Of a stretch of DNA of 64,000 bases, positions 53,243-61,693 are shown in pieces; within the stretch, counting starts at the first letter, position 1, and each line of letters begins with the position of its first letter. The notes below the pieces were generated by a model. The model was given only the letters and a program-made list of their open reading frames with translations. It had not been told where the DNA came from and did not search any database. The position numbers and the translations under genes are program-made. This stretch comes from Bacteroidota bacterium (GTDB taxonomy: Bacteria; Bacteroidota; Bacteroidia; Cytophagales; Cyclobacteriaceae), in assembly GCA_023428695.1 (NCBI GenBank), contig JAEYWY010000006.1, positions 39,463 through 103,462 of the forward strand, read 5' to 3'.

Positions 53243-54278
53243 TTTTCAGCCGGTGTGGTATAGCTTCGAATGGTTCATGCCTTCGGTGCTGCGATCTTTT
53301 GAATGGGATAACCGCCTGTTCCTGATCCTCGCCGGCGTCATTCCCGTTCTCTTTATCCTTCGCTGGATACTTCAGCATCGCCTCAATCAAAAGTTGCCGG
53401 TAGCGGTCACAAGAAAGGAGCTAAAAAGTTCACCCGTAGCTCTGGTGCGGTTCATCCCGGATGTCTTGTTGATGATTGCGCTCGCATTGATTTTTGTTTC
53501 ACTCGCGCGACCGCAGCGCAGCAATGAAAAAACCGAACAGTGGAGTGAGGGTATTGATATCATGATTGCGTTGGACATCAGTCGGTCCATGATGATTTCT
53601 GACCTTGAACCTGATCGGCTGACTGCAGCAAAGGAAGTAGCCCTGGATTTTGTGAACGGTAGACTCCAGGACCGGATCGGACTTGTCGTCTTTTCGGGTG
53701 ATGCATTCTCACTATCACCTCTTACCACCGATTATGACTTGCTGAAATCATACATCCGCGACATCAACTTCGATATGATTCAGAATTCCGGCACAGCTAT
53801 TGGAAGTGCGATGGCCGTGATGACAAACAGGATGCGCGAGTCTGAAGCAAAGTCAAAGGTTTGCATTTTGTTAAGTGACGGCGACAACAACGCGGGGCAT
53901 ATCGACCCGATCACCGCCGCTGAACTCGGGGCTGCTTTCGGTGTCCGGATATATACGATTCTCGTTGGAAAAGAAGGTATGGTACCCTTTGGAAAAGACT
54001 TCTTCGGAAATCCGCAAATGTTTGAGAATACTGTTGACGAAACCGTTATGCGCAAGATGTCGGAGATCGGCAATGGGGAGTTTTTCCGCGCTACGGACAA
54101 CGCTGCGCTGGAGTCGATATTCCGTAAAATCGATGCTTACGAGAAAGCTGAATTCAAGGAGACACGTTTTCGGGAGAAAACAGATTTCTATACGAATTAC
54201 CTTAGCTGGGCCGTTGCGTTCTTTCTGCTATGGTTAATGTCGAAATCTACCTTCCTGTCAAATGTACTTCAGGACTAA
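53232..54278 (+). CDS. batA: BatA-like von Willebrand factor A membrane protein
   Basis: 348 residues. Membrane helices at about 25-45, 70-88 and 322-340 flank a periplasmic VWA domain. The MIDAS is complete: ALDISRSM (DxSxS), the downstream Thr in SPLTTDY, and LLSDGDNN. VWA domains bind metal and protein ligands; Bat genes were named for Bacteroides aerotolerance. BatB, BatC, BatD and MoxR are missing: the next gene is on the opposite strand and overlaps by 4 bp. Confidence 0.88.
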   Translation: MNSDFQPVWYSFEWFMPSVLRSFEWDNRLFLILAGVIPVLFILRWILQHRLNQKLPVAVTRKELKSSPVALVRFIPDVLLMIALALIFVSLARPQRSNEKTEQWSEGIDIMIALDISRSMMISDLEPDRLTAAKEVALDFVNGRLQDRIGLVVFSGDAFSLSPLTTDYDLLKSYIRDINFDMIQNSGTAIGSAMAVMTNRMRESEAKSKVCILLSDGDNNAGHIDPITAAELGAAFGVRIYTILVGKEGMVPFGKDFFGNPQMFENTVDETVMRKMSEIGNGEFFRATDNAALESIFRKIDAYEKAEFKETRFREKTDFYTNYLSWAVAFFLLWLMSKSTFLSNVLQD

Positions 54279-54904
54279 TGGACAAGGTGATTCGGATTCA
54301 GGATCAGCTTACATGCAAAGACAACAAGAACCACACCAAGCAGGATATTCATCACCCGAATTGACCGCGGTGTAATCAGCACTCTTAGTTTGTCCGCAAG
54401 TTTCGCTTTGATGACATCGGTCACAAACACGGTGACTACGATCGAAGCAAAGAACGTCGACGCCTGTGGCGCTGTTACGTAACCGAATTGAGTGGTAGCT
54501 ACTCCTACCGTTGCAACCCAGAAGAACAATACCATTGGACTGAGACCATTGATAATGAATCCTTTTGCAATGAGTTTTCCCGGATTCTTGTACGGAATTT
54601 GTTCGGGATCGAAGTTTGAAAGTCTGCGGCTCTTGATAAAGAGGTAATAAATACCGAATGCGAAAAGTACCAACGCCCCGCCATACGCAAGGTAGTCGCG
54701 CGATTCTGAATTGTCGATAAACCGAACCAACCCCATGTACGCGATAAGAATCCAGATCGCGTCGCTTAATGACACCCCAACGGCAACATAAACACCGCTG
54801 GTAAATCCACGTTCGACGCTTGTTTGAATGATTGTAAAAAAGACGGGACCAATCAGGAATGCAAGAACAATCCCCGAGAGAATTCCATTAACGACTGTTT
54901 CCAT
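54275..54904 (-). CDS. LysE/RhtB-family amino-acid exporter
   Basis: 209 residues, about six hydrophobic helices. The family start motif is GPVFFTIIQTSVERGFTSGVYVAVGVSLSDA (about 20-50). The middle loop (IPYKNPGKLIAKGFIINGLSPM) is followed by WVATVGVATTQFG. LysE-type proteins export amino acids or related small molecules. It overlaps the end of the upstream GH3 gene by 17 bp, so the two are coupled, and it converges with batA. Confidence 0.9.
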   Translation of the reverse strand: METVVNGILSGIVLAFLIGPVFFTIIQTSVERGFTSGVYVAVGVSLSDAIWILIAYMGLVRFIDNSESRDYLAYGGALVLFAFGIYYLFIKSRRLSNFDPEQIPYKNPGKLIAKGFIINGLSPMVLFFWVATVGVATTQFGYVTAPQASTFFASIVVTVFVTDVIKAKLADKLRVLITPRSIRVMNILLGVVLVVFACKLILNPNHLVH

Positions 54905-56447
54905 TCTTGCGAGACTCTAAATAAAGTTTCCAGTCCTCGAGCTGGGCATTTTTCATCACCCGGGGAAACTTGTTCTGACCGCCAACCTTGCCCTTTGTTT
55001 CGAGATAATCATAAAACACCTTAACAGGAAAAACATCAACCAGAACTTCCTTAAGGGCAGCACTTCTTTCAACGGCATAGTCATCGTTGAGTTCCCGCAG
55101 ATGTTGATCGATTTTTTCGCGAAGCGCGGCGGCATCAACCTGACCATCGTCTATTCCTATAAACCAGTGGTGCGCGAACAACGAACCATGAGGAATGCCT
55201 GCAACGGTAAATTCCGGAATAGCAATATTATAATCATTGGCAACCAGTTCAATAGCCTTGTTCATATTGTCAACGGACAAGTGTTCGCCGCATAAACTCA
55301 GAAAATGTTTCGTCCTTCCGGTGATTACGATTTCAGATTCTTCAAGCGAAACGAATCGGATCACATCGCCAATCATATATCGCCACGCACCGGAGCATGT
55401 AGACAACAGAATCGCGTAGTCTTTTCCTTCCTCAACTTCATCGATCAGGAGAGTTTTTGCGTCCGGCTTTACTTCGCCGTTAACATCAAAGTTCTCCTCC
55501 TCGAATGGTACGAACTCGTAGAAGATTCCGTTGTTGAGTACAAGCCGCATTGACCTCTTGTTGGGGTAGGCCTGGAACGCAATGAATCCTTCGGAGGCAA
55601 GATAAGTTTCGATATAATAGATTGGCCTGCCCAGGAGTTTTTCAAAACCCTTCCGATAGGGGTCGAAAGAAACGCCTCCGTGAACATAAACCTGCAGGTT
55701 CGGCCATATCTCGTGGATGTTTTTCACCTTGTGCGTCTTGACGACCTTCTCCATAAGGATTTGAATCCATGCCGGCACACCTACAATGATTCCGATATCC
55801 CAGCCGCGTGCACGCGAAGCGATTTCATCGAGTTTTGCATCCCAGTTTCTTGTCTTCGCTATCTTTTTGCCAGGTTTGTAGAAGTGCTGGAACCAGAATG
55901 GCAGGCGAGCTGCCTGAATTCCGCTGAGGTCGCCTTCGAAGAAACTGCCGCGTTTGTTCAGGTGCGTGCTCCCTCCCAGCATCAATATACCCGCTTCAAA
56001 TGTTTCCGGGGGCAGATCGTATTTGGATAATGTGAGTATCTGACGAATGCTGGTCTTTTGTATCGCCTTCGTCATTTCCTTCGTCACCGGGATGTGCTTG
56101 GACGATGCTTCTGACGTACCGGAACTAAGGGCAAAGTACTTGATCCGTCCTGGCCAGCAAACATCGCGAACGCCTTTAAGCGAAAGCTTCCACCAGTCGT
56201 TGTAGATTTTGTTATAGTCGTGAATCGGAACGTTCTCCCTGTAGGAGTCGTAAAATTGCTTGTGGCCTTTTCGAAACGCGGAAAGAATCTTTGGAAAGTT
56301 GTAGAACTTCCCAAATTCCGTCTGGCTTGCGTGGATCAGAAGTTCCTTTAATTCTTTTTTTTGCAGATCGAATGGCGAACTGTATTCCTGCTCAAGCATT
56401 TCCCGCAAGCGAATCCCTTTTTTAAGCAATGTTCCCAGTATCGCCAT
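54888..56447 (-). CDS. GH3-family acyl-acid amido synthetase
   Basis: 519 residues, adenylate-forming fold as in plant GH3 enzymes. Nucleotide-binding motifs are ALSSGTSEASSKHIPVT (P-loop like, about 105), YLASEGFIAFQ (about 280) and the hinge RYMIGDVIRF (about 359); ITGRTKHFLSLCGEHLS leads into the C-terminal domain. Plant GH3 enzymes join amino acids to auxin or jasmonate; bacterial substrates are unknown. It overlaps a LysE-type exporter gene by 17 bp, suggesting the two handle the same amino acid or conjugate. It diverges from yggS. Confidence 0.88.
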   Translation of the reverse strand: MAILGTLLKKGIRLREMLEQEYSSPFDLQKKELKELLIHASQTEFGKFYNFPKILSAFRKGHKQFYDSYRENVPIHDYNKIYNDWWKLSLKGVRDVCWPGRIKYFALSSGTSEASSKHIPVTKEMTKAIQKTSIRQILTLSKYDLPPETFEAGILMLGGSTHLNKRGSFFEGDLSGIQAARLPFWFQHFYKPGKKIAKTRNWDAKLDEIASRARGWDIGIIVGVPAWIQILMEKVVKTHKVKNIHEIWPNLQVYVHGGVSFDPYRKGFEKLLGRPIYYIETYLASEGFIAFQAYPNKRSMRLVLNNGIFYEFVPFEEENFDVNGEVKPDAKTLLIDEVEEGKDYAILLSTCSGAWRYMIGDVIRFVSLEESEIVITGRTKHFLSLCGEHLSVDNMNKAIELVANDYNIAIPEFTVAGIPHGSLFAHHWFIGIDDGQVDAAALREKIDQHLRELNDDYAVERSAALKEVLVDVFPVKVFYDYLETKGKVGGQNKFPRVMKNAQLEDWKLYLESRKNGNSR

Positions 56448-56455
56448 ATTTGCCG

Positions 56456-56463
56456 TAGCTTTG
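56456..56463 (+). promoter_or_regulatory. -7 promoter box TAGCTTTG upstream of yggS
   Basis: Exact TAnnTTTG match, 30 bp before ATG 56493. It excludes the longer yggS frame that runs back into the divergent GH3 gene. Confidence 0.5.
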
Positions 56464-56492
56464 TTTACGTTAATGAACCGCTAAAAATAGGA

Positions 56493-57173
56493 ATGAATAT
56501 CAATAATAACATTAACAATATACGCCAAAACTTACCCCCCGGGTGCAGGCTGATCGCGGTAAGCAAAACACAACCGGTGAAAAAGATCATGGAAGCGTAC
56601 CGCGCAGGACAACGCTTATTTGGCGAAAACAAGGTTCAGGAACTTGTCCCGAAGTACGAGTCCCTGCCCAAAGATATCGAGTGGCACATGATCGGTCACC
56701 TGCAAACGAACAAGGTCCGTAATATCGCGTCGTTTGTCCATTGTATTCAGAGTGTCGATTCCCTGAAATTGCTCGCCGAAATTAACAAGCAGGCTCAGAA
56801 GGCCGGTCGTACCATAGCATGTCTGCTGCAGGTGTTCATCGCCTCTGAAGAAACCAAGTTCGGTTTTTCCGAGGAAGAAATCTTTGAACTGATTCAGTCG
56901 GGGGCGATCGCAAACCTGAAGAATATTTCAGTCAACGGACTTATGGGCATGGCAACCTTTACGGAAGATGAAAACCAGATTCGTGCTGAATTCCGGAAAC
57001 TAAAACGTTTCTTCGACCGGCTTGCATCAATGGAGTTGACGGCGAATATGAACATGAAAGAATTATCAATAGGCATGAGTGGTGACTACCGTATTGCAGC
57101 CGAAGAAGGCAGTACGCTTGTGCGTGTAGGCACTGCGATTTTTGGAAGCAGACCAACCCAGATAAAATCATGA
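56493..57173 (+). CDS. Pyridoxal phosphate homeostasis protein (YggS/PLPBP)
   Basis: 226 residues from ATG 56493 (MNINNNINNIRQNLPPG). The PLP-linked Lys is in LIAVSKTQP. FGENKVQEL, EWHMIGHLQTNKVRN, GLMGMAT and the C-terminal LSIGMSGDYRIAAEEGST match the family. It is a TIM-barrel PLP-binding protein without catalytic partner domain and keeps free PLP in balance. The stop overlaps the DUF423 start by 4 bp (ATGA). Confidence 0.94.
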   Translation: MNINNNINNIRQNLPPGCRLIAVSKTQPVKKIMEAYRAGQRLFGENKVQELVPKYESLPKDIEWHMIGHLQTNKVRNIASFVHCIQSVDSLKLLAEINKQAQKAGRTIACLLQVFIASEETKFGFSEEEIFELIQSGAIANLKNISVNGLMGMATFTEDENQIRAEFRKLKRFFDRLASMELTANMNMKELSIGMSGDYRIAAEEGSTLVRVGTAIFGSRPTQIKS

Positions 57174-57574
57174 TGGCAAGAATAAGCATTATCACCGGCG
57201 CGGTTTTCGGATTTCTGAGCGTAGCCATCGGTGCATTTGGAGCCCACGCACTTAAACCGACGCTGATCCAGTCAGGAAAACTGGAGGTATTTGAATTGGG
57301 TGTCGAATATCAGTTTTATCACGCGTTCGCATTGCTGCTCAATGGCATCATTAATCACCTCCTTCCTTCCGTGAGGTTCAAGTACGCGTCGGTTTGTTTT
57401 ATGTCCGGCGTGACACTTTTCTCCGGCAGCCTCTATTTGTTAAGCTTTGCACCACTGGGCATGTTTGGACTGCTGACACCGATGGGTGGTGTAATGTTGT
57501 TGCTGGGGTGGGCCTTGCTGGCGGTGGGCCTGATTGAAAAAACAAAGGCCTTCGGAAGAAGGCCTTTGCAATAA
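57170..57574 (+). CDS. DUF423 membrane protein
   Basis: 134 residues, four hydrophobic helices. Family marks are GAFGAHALKP near residue 22 and YQFYHAFALLLNG near 48, then LFSGSLYLLSF and TPMGGVMLLLGW. Small inner-membrane family, function unknown. The last residues (KAFGRRPLQ) are encoded by a perfect hairpin that serves as terminator for the convergent DUF1573 gene. Confidence 0.88.
   Translation: MMARISIITGAVFGFLSVAIGAFGAHALKPTLIQSGKLEVFELGVEYQFYHAFALLLNGIINHLLPSVRFKYASVCFMSGVTLFSGSLYLLSFAPLGMFGLLTPMGGVMLLLGWALLAVGLIEKTKAFGRRPLQ
57533..57567 (-). terminator. Terminator of the DUF1573 gene, inside the end of DUF423
   Basis: A perfect 10-bp stem (AAAGGCCTTC 57544-57553 with 57558-57567, loop GGAA). 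Only in the minus direction is it followed by a T tract (TTTGTTTTTTC), so it stops transcripts of the DUF1573 gene. It lies within the DUF423 reading frame. Confidence 0.85.
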
Positions 57575-57590
57575 TAACTCTTCAAAAAGC

Positions 57591-58001
57591 TTATTGTGCA
57601 GTCTTACGATCAAGCACGTTAGTCGTGAAGCTGATCTGACCACCATCGCTGTTGATGGCGTTACTCACGACTGTAACAACTTTGTTTTGCTTGCCATGTT
57701 TCCCGGCGCTGTTGAACGCGACGGTTATTTCAGATTTCTGACCGGGCATGATAGGATCGCGGGGCCATGCAGGCACCGTACATCCACATGTTACCTGAAC
57801 ATTCGTTATGATTAGAGGTTCAGTACCGGTATTCGAAAACTTGAATGTGTGCTCAACTTTGTCACCCTGCTGAATGTCTCCAAAATCGTGAGTTGATTTC
57901 TCAAAATTGATGACCGGACCCTTTGCTGTGCTGCTTGCTTGCTGGGCGAAAAGCTGGGCAGAGGCAAACAAAACCGCACATAAGAAAATGTACTTCTTCA
58001 T
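57591..58001 (-). CDS. DUF1573 periplasmic/secreted protein
   Basis: 136 residues. Signal peptide (about 1-19, ending LFAQ), then an immunoglobulin-like ASH/MSP-type DUF1573 domain: FEKSTHDFGDIQQGDKVEHTF, FSNTGTEPLIITNVQVTCGC and PGQKSEITVAF. The Cys-Gly-Cys is conserved in the family. The fold is thought to act in adhesion or protein contacts; role not established. It stands alone and has a promoter box and a terminator. Confidence 0.9.
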   Translation of the reverse strand: MKKYIFLCAVLFASAQLFAQQASSTAKGPVINFEKSTHDFGDIQQGDKVEHTFKFSNTGTEPLIITNVQVTCGCTVPAWPRDPIMPGQKSEITVAFNSAGKHGKQNKVVTVVSNAINSDGGQISFTTNVLDRKTAQ

Positions 58002-58015
58002 ACTCGATTTTTTTT

Positions 58016-58023
58016 CAAATTTA
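58016..58023 (-). promoter_or_regulatory. -7 promoter box TAAATTTG of the DUF1573 gene
   Basis: Exact TAnnTTTG on the minus strand (58023 to 58016), 15 bp before ATG 58001. Confidence 0.5.
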
Positions 58024-58114
58024 ACATCCTACCGTCAAGAATTCTGCCAAGTTTAGGAAATTTCTTACGGTTCGTGACTTTATTTCCGATAATGAATTAG
58101 ATGATAACAGCGGC

Positions 58115-58579
58115 ATGCATGAGGATTTGGTGAATTTTTATGGCAACAGAATCCGTTTTCGTGTATGCGGGCTGTGTTGGAGTGAAGGACGATTGCTCCT
58201 GGCAAACCATGAAGGGGTTACCGATGGCGATTTCTGGGCGCCTCCCGGCGGGGGCGTTGAGTTCGGAAACTCGCTATCAGGCAACCTTGAGCGTGAATTC
58301 CTTGAGGAAACGGGCCTTCAGGTCAAAACAGGCGGTTTTCTGTTCGGATGCGAGTTCGTTCATGCCCCTCTACATGCGATAGAATTATTCTTCGAGGTTG
58401 GTATTATCGGCGGAAAACTGGCTCCCGGCAGGGATCCGGAGATACAGATCATTCGGGACGTCAGATTCTATACTCCACGCGAGATTTCGGCCTTGCCACC
58501 GGGTTACCGGCACGGCATCTTCAACCAGACCGTGGAGGAGGCAGAATTGAGGAAATTGAGCGGATTTTACGCGATTTAA
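58115..58579 (+). CDS. Nudix hydrolase
   Basis: 154 residues. The Nudix box is GGGVEFGNSLSGNLEREFLEETGL (about 46-69): the REFLEE catalytic helix is intact, but the first conserved Glu of the pattern is Asn. The start MHEDLVNFYGNRIRFRVCGLCW resembles short MutT-type proteins. It hydrolyses nucleoside diphosphate-linked compounds of unknown identity. Divergent from DUF1573. Confidence 0.85.
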   Translation: MHEDLVNFYGNRIRFRVCGLCWSEGRLLLANHEGVTDGDFWAPPGGGVEFGNSLSGNLEREFLEETGLQVKTGGFLFGCEFVHAPLHAIELFFEVGIIGGKLAPGRDPEIQIIRDVRFYTPREISALPPGYRHGIFNQTVEEAELRKLSGFYAI

Positions 58580-58655
58580 TTCAATTTTAGAGAAATTCTG
58601 CCTTGTTAATTACGGGTTAAAATAACTATTATTGCAACACTTAAACCTTTAACGA

Positions 58656-59465
58656 ATGAATCTTACGAGAATACTTTCCATTGTGCTGTTCGTCTTCAGT
58701 ATCGCGCTCGCGGGGTATCTGTATTTTAATATCAACAGTTCAATTGTATTTAAGGAACACGTAGCGGCAACAGAGAATAAAATCAAAGAAAAGCTCGCTA
58801 TCATCAGAGAGGCGGAAAAAGCATATCTCGAACGCCACGGAAAGTACACATCAGACTGGGACACTCTAATCCATTTTATCAATAACGGCCGTGTGCCGAT
58901 TACGGTCAGAAAAGAAATCATCACCCAGCTCGATTACGGTGAAGAAAAAGTCGACGTGATTATCGATACTGTGGGTTTCATGTCTGCAAAAGACCGGATA
59001 TTCAAGAAGAATTTTCAACTTACCGCAACCGCCAATGGAACGTTCGGCGGATTTATGGTCAAGGAAGGCGACTATGTTGTCAAGCGTTCGAACGCCTACA
59101 GAATGAAGCCGGAAAACGGTGAGATGGACGTGTACCGCTTTAATGATTCAGGTACGATCACCGAACTGTCCGACATCAAACCTGGTGATCCTGTGAAGCG
59201 CGGTCAGATACTGGCTACCCTTTGGGAATATCACCTCAACCCTGACGTTGATATCAACAGCTTAGCTCAGGTTCCCGGATCGGACAAGAAGTTCGACATG
59301 TACGTAGGAAAGGTCAAGAAAGGCAACGTGGAAGTAAGCGTGATCGAAGTTAAGGATCCGTCGCCGATCAATCCCGACCGCAATGAGCGGAACGAAGCCC
59401 GCAACCGCCAGCCTCTTGGTTTTGGTTCCCGCATTGACGTTACGACAAGCGGAAACTGGGAATAA
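58656..59465 (+). CDS. Membrane-anchored protein of unknown function
   Basis: 269 residues. An N-terminal hydrophobic helix (about 6-24) is followed by a charged helix (about 30-65, KIKEKLAIIREAEKAYLERHGKY), whose REAEKAYLxxHGxY pattern resembles type IV pilin-like proteins. A beta-rich remainder follows, with a hydrophilic Asn/Arg-rich end. It is only 2 bp upstream of DUF3822, so the two are one transcript. A TATTATTG box (58627-58634) may be its promoter. Confidence 0.75.
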   Translation: MNLTRILSIVLFVFSIALAGYLYFNINSSIVFKEHVAATENKIKEKLAIIREAEKAYLERHGKYTSDWDTLIHFINNGRVPITVRKEIITQLDYGEEKVDVIIDTVGFMSAKDRIFKKNFQLTATANGTFGGFMVKEGDYVVKRSNAYRMKPENGEMDVYRFNDSGTITELSDIKPGDPVKRGQILATLWEYHLNPDVDINSLAQVPGSDKKFDMYVGKVKKGNVEVSVIEVKDPSPINPDRNERNEARNRQPLGFGSRIDVTTSGNWE

Positions 59466-59467
59466 TC

Positions 59468-60358
59468 TTGCAGGCCTCCGCGTTGAATTACAAACAGATA
59501 AAGAAGATCAGGGATGATCGGTTTGATGAGGAATATATTCATCAATACCATCTGCTGGTCAATATCGGAACGCGTGATTTTCAACTGGCGGTACTGGAAC
59601 CAAATGAAAACCTTGTCCTCCTTATGGAGGACTTTGTTTTACCTAACATCACATCGCACGAAGAGCTGTTGCAGCTACTTGATCAGCTATTCGATTCACA
59701 TCCCCTTCTGAAAGCCAACTTCTGGAATAAGATCAAAATCTCGTTCAAGAATCACAAATTTGTTCAGGTTCCGCGCGTCTTGTTTGCGGAAGAATCAATG
59801 CCGGAATACCTGAAGTTCAACGCTCACATCGATGGCCGCAAAGAGGATTTTCTTGCAACGTCCAATGCACAAGCCGATGCCCTTACGGTTTTCGCCATAA
59901 ACAAGGATCTGAAGCATTGGATCGACAACGTCTATCCGAATAACAGACCACTCTACACCCATCAGTCTGCAGTAATCATTGAAGGTGTACTTAATATTGC
60001 TTCGCGACGTGACGACGAGCCCTTGTATATTTATGTAGACAGATTCAAGCTTCATATCGTTGCGTGCAGGAAGGGCAAATTGCTTTACTACAATCAGTTC
60101 GCGATCAAACAGTTCTCAGACTACGTGAAATACATCATGATGGTCATGAAATCGCTGGGCATGGATCAGCAAACCAGTGAAGTGGTATTGTGGGGATACA
60201 TCGGAAAGAACTCGCCGCATTACAACGAATTCTACAAGTACATCAGAAACGTAACCTTTGGATCGCGTCCCGCATTTCTGAAATTTGGATTCCCTTTTGA
60301 CGAAGTACAGGACCACCATTTCTTTGACCTGTTCAATATCGCGCTGATCCGGGAATAG
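59468..60358 (+). CDS. DUF3822 family protein
   Basis: 296 residues from TTG 59468. The family has an actin/hexokinase-like (ASKHA) outline: an N-terminal YHLLVNIGTRDFQLAVLE strand pattern and a second half starting VIIEGVLNIASRRDDEPLYIYV with a strand-turn LHIVACRKGKLLYYN. Restricted to Bacteroidetes, function unknown. In related genomes it is followed by rsmD and coaD; here rsmD is absent and coaD begins 29 bp later. Confidence 0.85.
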   Translation: MQASALNYKQIKKIRDDRFDEEYIHQYHLLVNIGTRDFQLAVLEPNENLVLLMEDFVLPNITSHEELLQLLDQLFDSHPLLKANFWNKIKISFKNHKFVQVPRVLFAEESMPEYLKFNAHIDGRKEDFLATSNAQADALTVFAINKDLKHWIDNVYPNNRPLYTHQSAVIIEGVLNIASRRDDEPLYIYVDRFKLHIVACRKGKLLYYNQFAIKQFSDYVKYIMMVMKSLGMDQQTSEVVLWGYIGKNSPHYNEFYKYIRNVTFGSRPAFLKFGFPFDEVQDHHFFDLFNIALIRE

Positions 60359-60387
60359 CGGTGACGCAAACCCCAACCACTTGAACA

Positions 60388-60849
60388 ATGAGCACGAAAC
60401 GAATTGCACTCTTCCCCGGGTCGTTTGATCCATTCACGAAAGGGCATGAAGATATTGTCCTGAGAGGGCTTCAGCTTTTTGACGAAATCATCGTCGCGAT
60501 CGGTTACAACAGCAACAAGAATACGCGGTACTTCGAGATCGACCTCATGGTGAACAGAATCACCGCTACGTTTGAAAAGTATCCCAACATTAGAGTTTTG
60601 ACTTACGCAGAGCTCACAGCGGAGCTGGCGAGAAAACATGGAGCCCGGTTCCTGCTTCGCGGCTTACGGAACACCACCGACTTCGAATACGAGAACAGTA
60701 TCGCTCAGGTAAACAGGAAACTCTATGATGAACTTGAGTCGGTTTTCCTCATCACTTCCCCGCAACTCACCTGGATAAGTTCCTCTATCATCCGGGAGGT
60801 TCACAAATATGGTGGTGACGTATCGGAATTCTTACCCTACAAACTCTGA
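60388..60849 (+). CDS. coaD: Phosphopantetheine adenylyltransferase
   Basis: 153 residues. The nucleotidyl-transferase motif PGSFDPFTKGHEDIV (about 10-24), LLRGLRNTTDFEYE (about 89) and WISSSIIREV (about 131) are diagnostic. It joins AMP to 4'-phosphopantetheine, the penultimate step of CoA synthesis. Its stop abuts the stop of the convergent Nudix gene. Confidence 0.96.
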   Translation: MSTKRIALFPGSFDPFTKGHEDIVLRGLQLFDEIIVAIGYNSNKNTRYFEIDLMVNRITATFEKYPNIRVLTYAELTAELARKHGARFLLRGLRNTTDFEYENSIAQVNRKLYDELESVFLITSPQLTWISSSIIREVHKYGGDVSEFLPYKL

Positions 60850-61536
60850 TCATCGCGCAGACTTCAGACCGTCTTTCTCATAAAAGCGTTCGAAGACGTA
60901 GCTGATGGACTTGTAGGAATGTTCAAGGGCGTGATAGACTTCTTTTTCGCTCATCCACCGAAGATCTTCAATATCCTCGCTAATCTGAGGCTTCATCTTT
61001 GAATCGTCGATGATTTCCATCTGATACCAGCGCGTCTTCTTCATCATTGCGCGCTTGTTCATGGTATAGGTGTGCCAGGTCGTGCAGATTTTCTTTCCAA
61101 TCCTGACGCTGATATTGCACTCCTCTTCAACCTCGCGGACTGCTGTGTCGCGATAACGTTCACCTTTTTCTTTCTTACCCTTGGGAAGGTCCCACTTCTT
61201 CAGGCGATAAATCATTAACGATTTTTCTTTCTTCCGCACCAAGCCCCCTGCTGCCTTTTCGATTTTGAATTTGCTGGTAAGATGTTCTTTCGCCTGCATA
61301 TAATCGGCTACCGAAATTGTGACGGAGAACACATTGGTGGGAACCTTGGAATCCAGGTATTCGAGTAACAAATCGATGTCGGCTTCACCGGTGTTTTTTA
61401 TCCAAACATGATGCATCAGCTTGGCCTGGGTGATCCGCTCAACTGCCGCGTCTAACACATGGTTAATACGCCCCTCATCCGGCAATTCGTTAACCTTCAG
61501 GATCCTAAACGGAATGTCGTTGATAAAAATGATCAT
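60850..61536 (-). CDS. Nudix hydrolase with N-terminal extension
   Basis: 228 residues. An N-terminal domain of about 90 residues has no recognisable match. The Nudix domain follows (about 92-215). WDLPKGKKEKGERYRDTAVREVEEECNI carries the Nudix box with an intact Glu-rich catalytic helix, and the WDLPKGK opening is typical of ADP-sugar or Ap4A-like hydrolases. The substrate is unknown. It lies between coaD and pyrE, a common Bacteroidetes order, and diverges from pyrE. Confidence 0.85.
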   Translation of the reverse strand: MIIFINDIPFRILKVNELPDEGRINHVLDAAVERITQAKLMHHVWIKNTGEADIDLLLEYLDSKVPTNVFSVTISVADYMQAKEHLTSKFKIEKAAGGLVRKKEKSLMIYRLKKWDLPKGKKEKGERYRDTAVREVEEECNISVRIGKKICTTWHTYTMNKRAMMKKTRWYQMEIIDDSKMKPQISEDIEDLRWMSEKEVYHALEHSYKSISYVFERFYEKDGLKSAR

Positions 61537-61693
61537 TCATTGCTCGTTTTGAGAGGGAAACCATGATCGCAAAAGAATAAATTAATTCCAACGCAGCAAG
61601 GCTTTTGTAAAAAATCGTCGGGTATTGAAAATTCGTCCGGTAAACGATATTTCAGGCGTCGGCAACACGTCTTTTTCTTAAATTTCGCATTAT

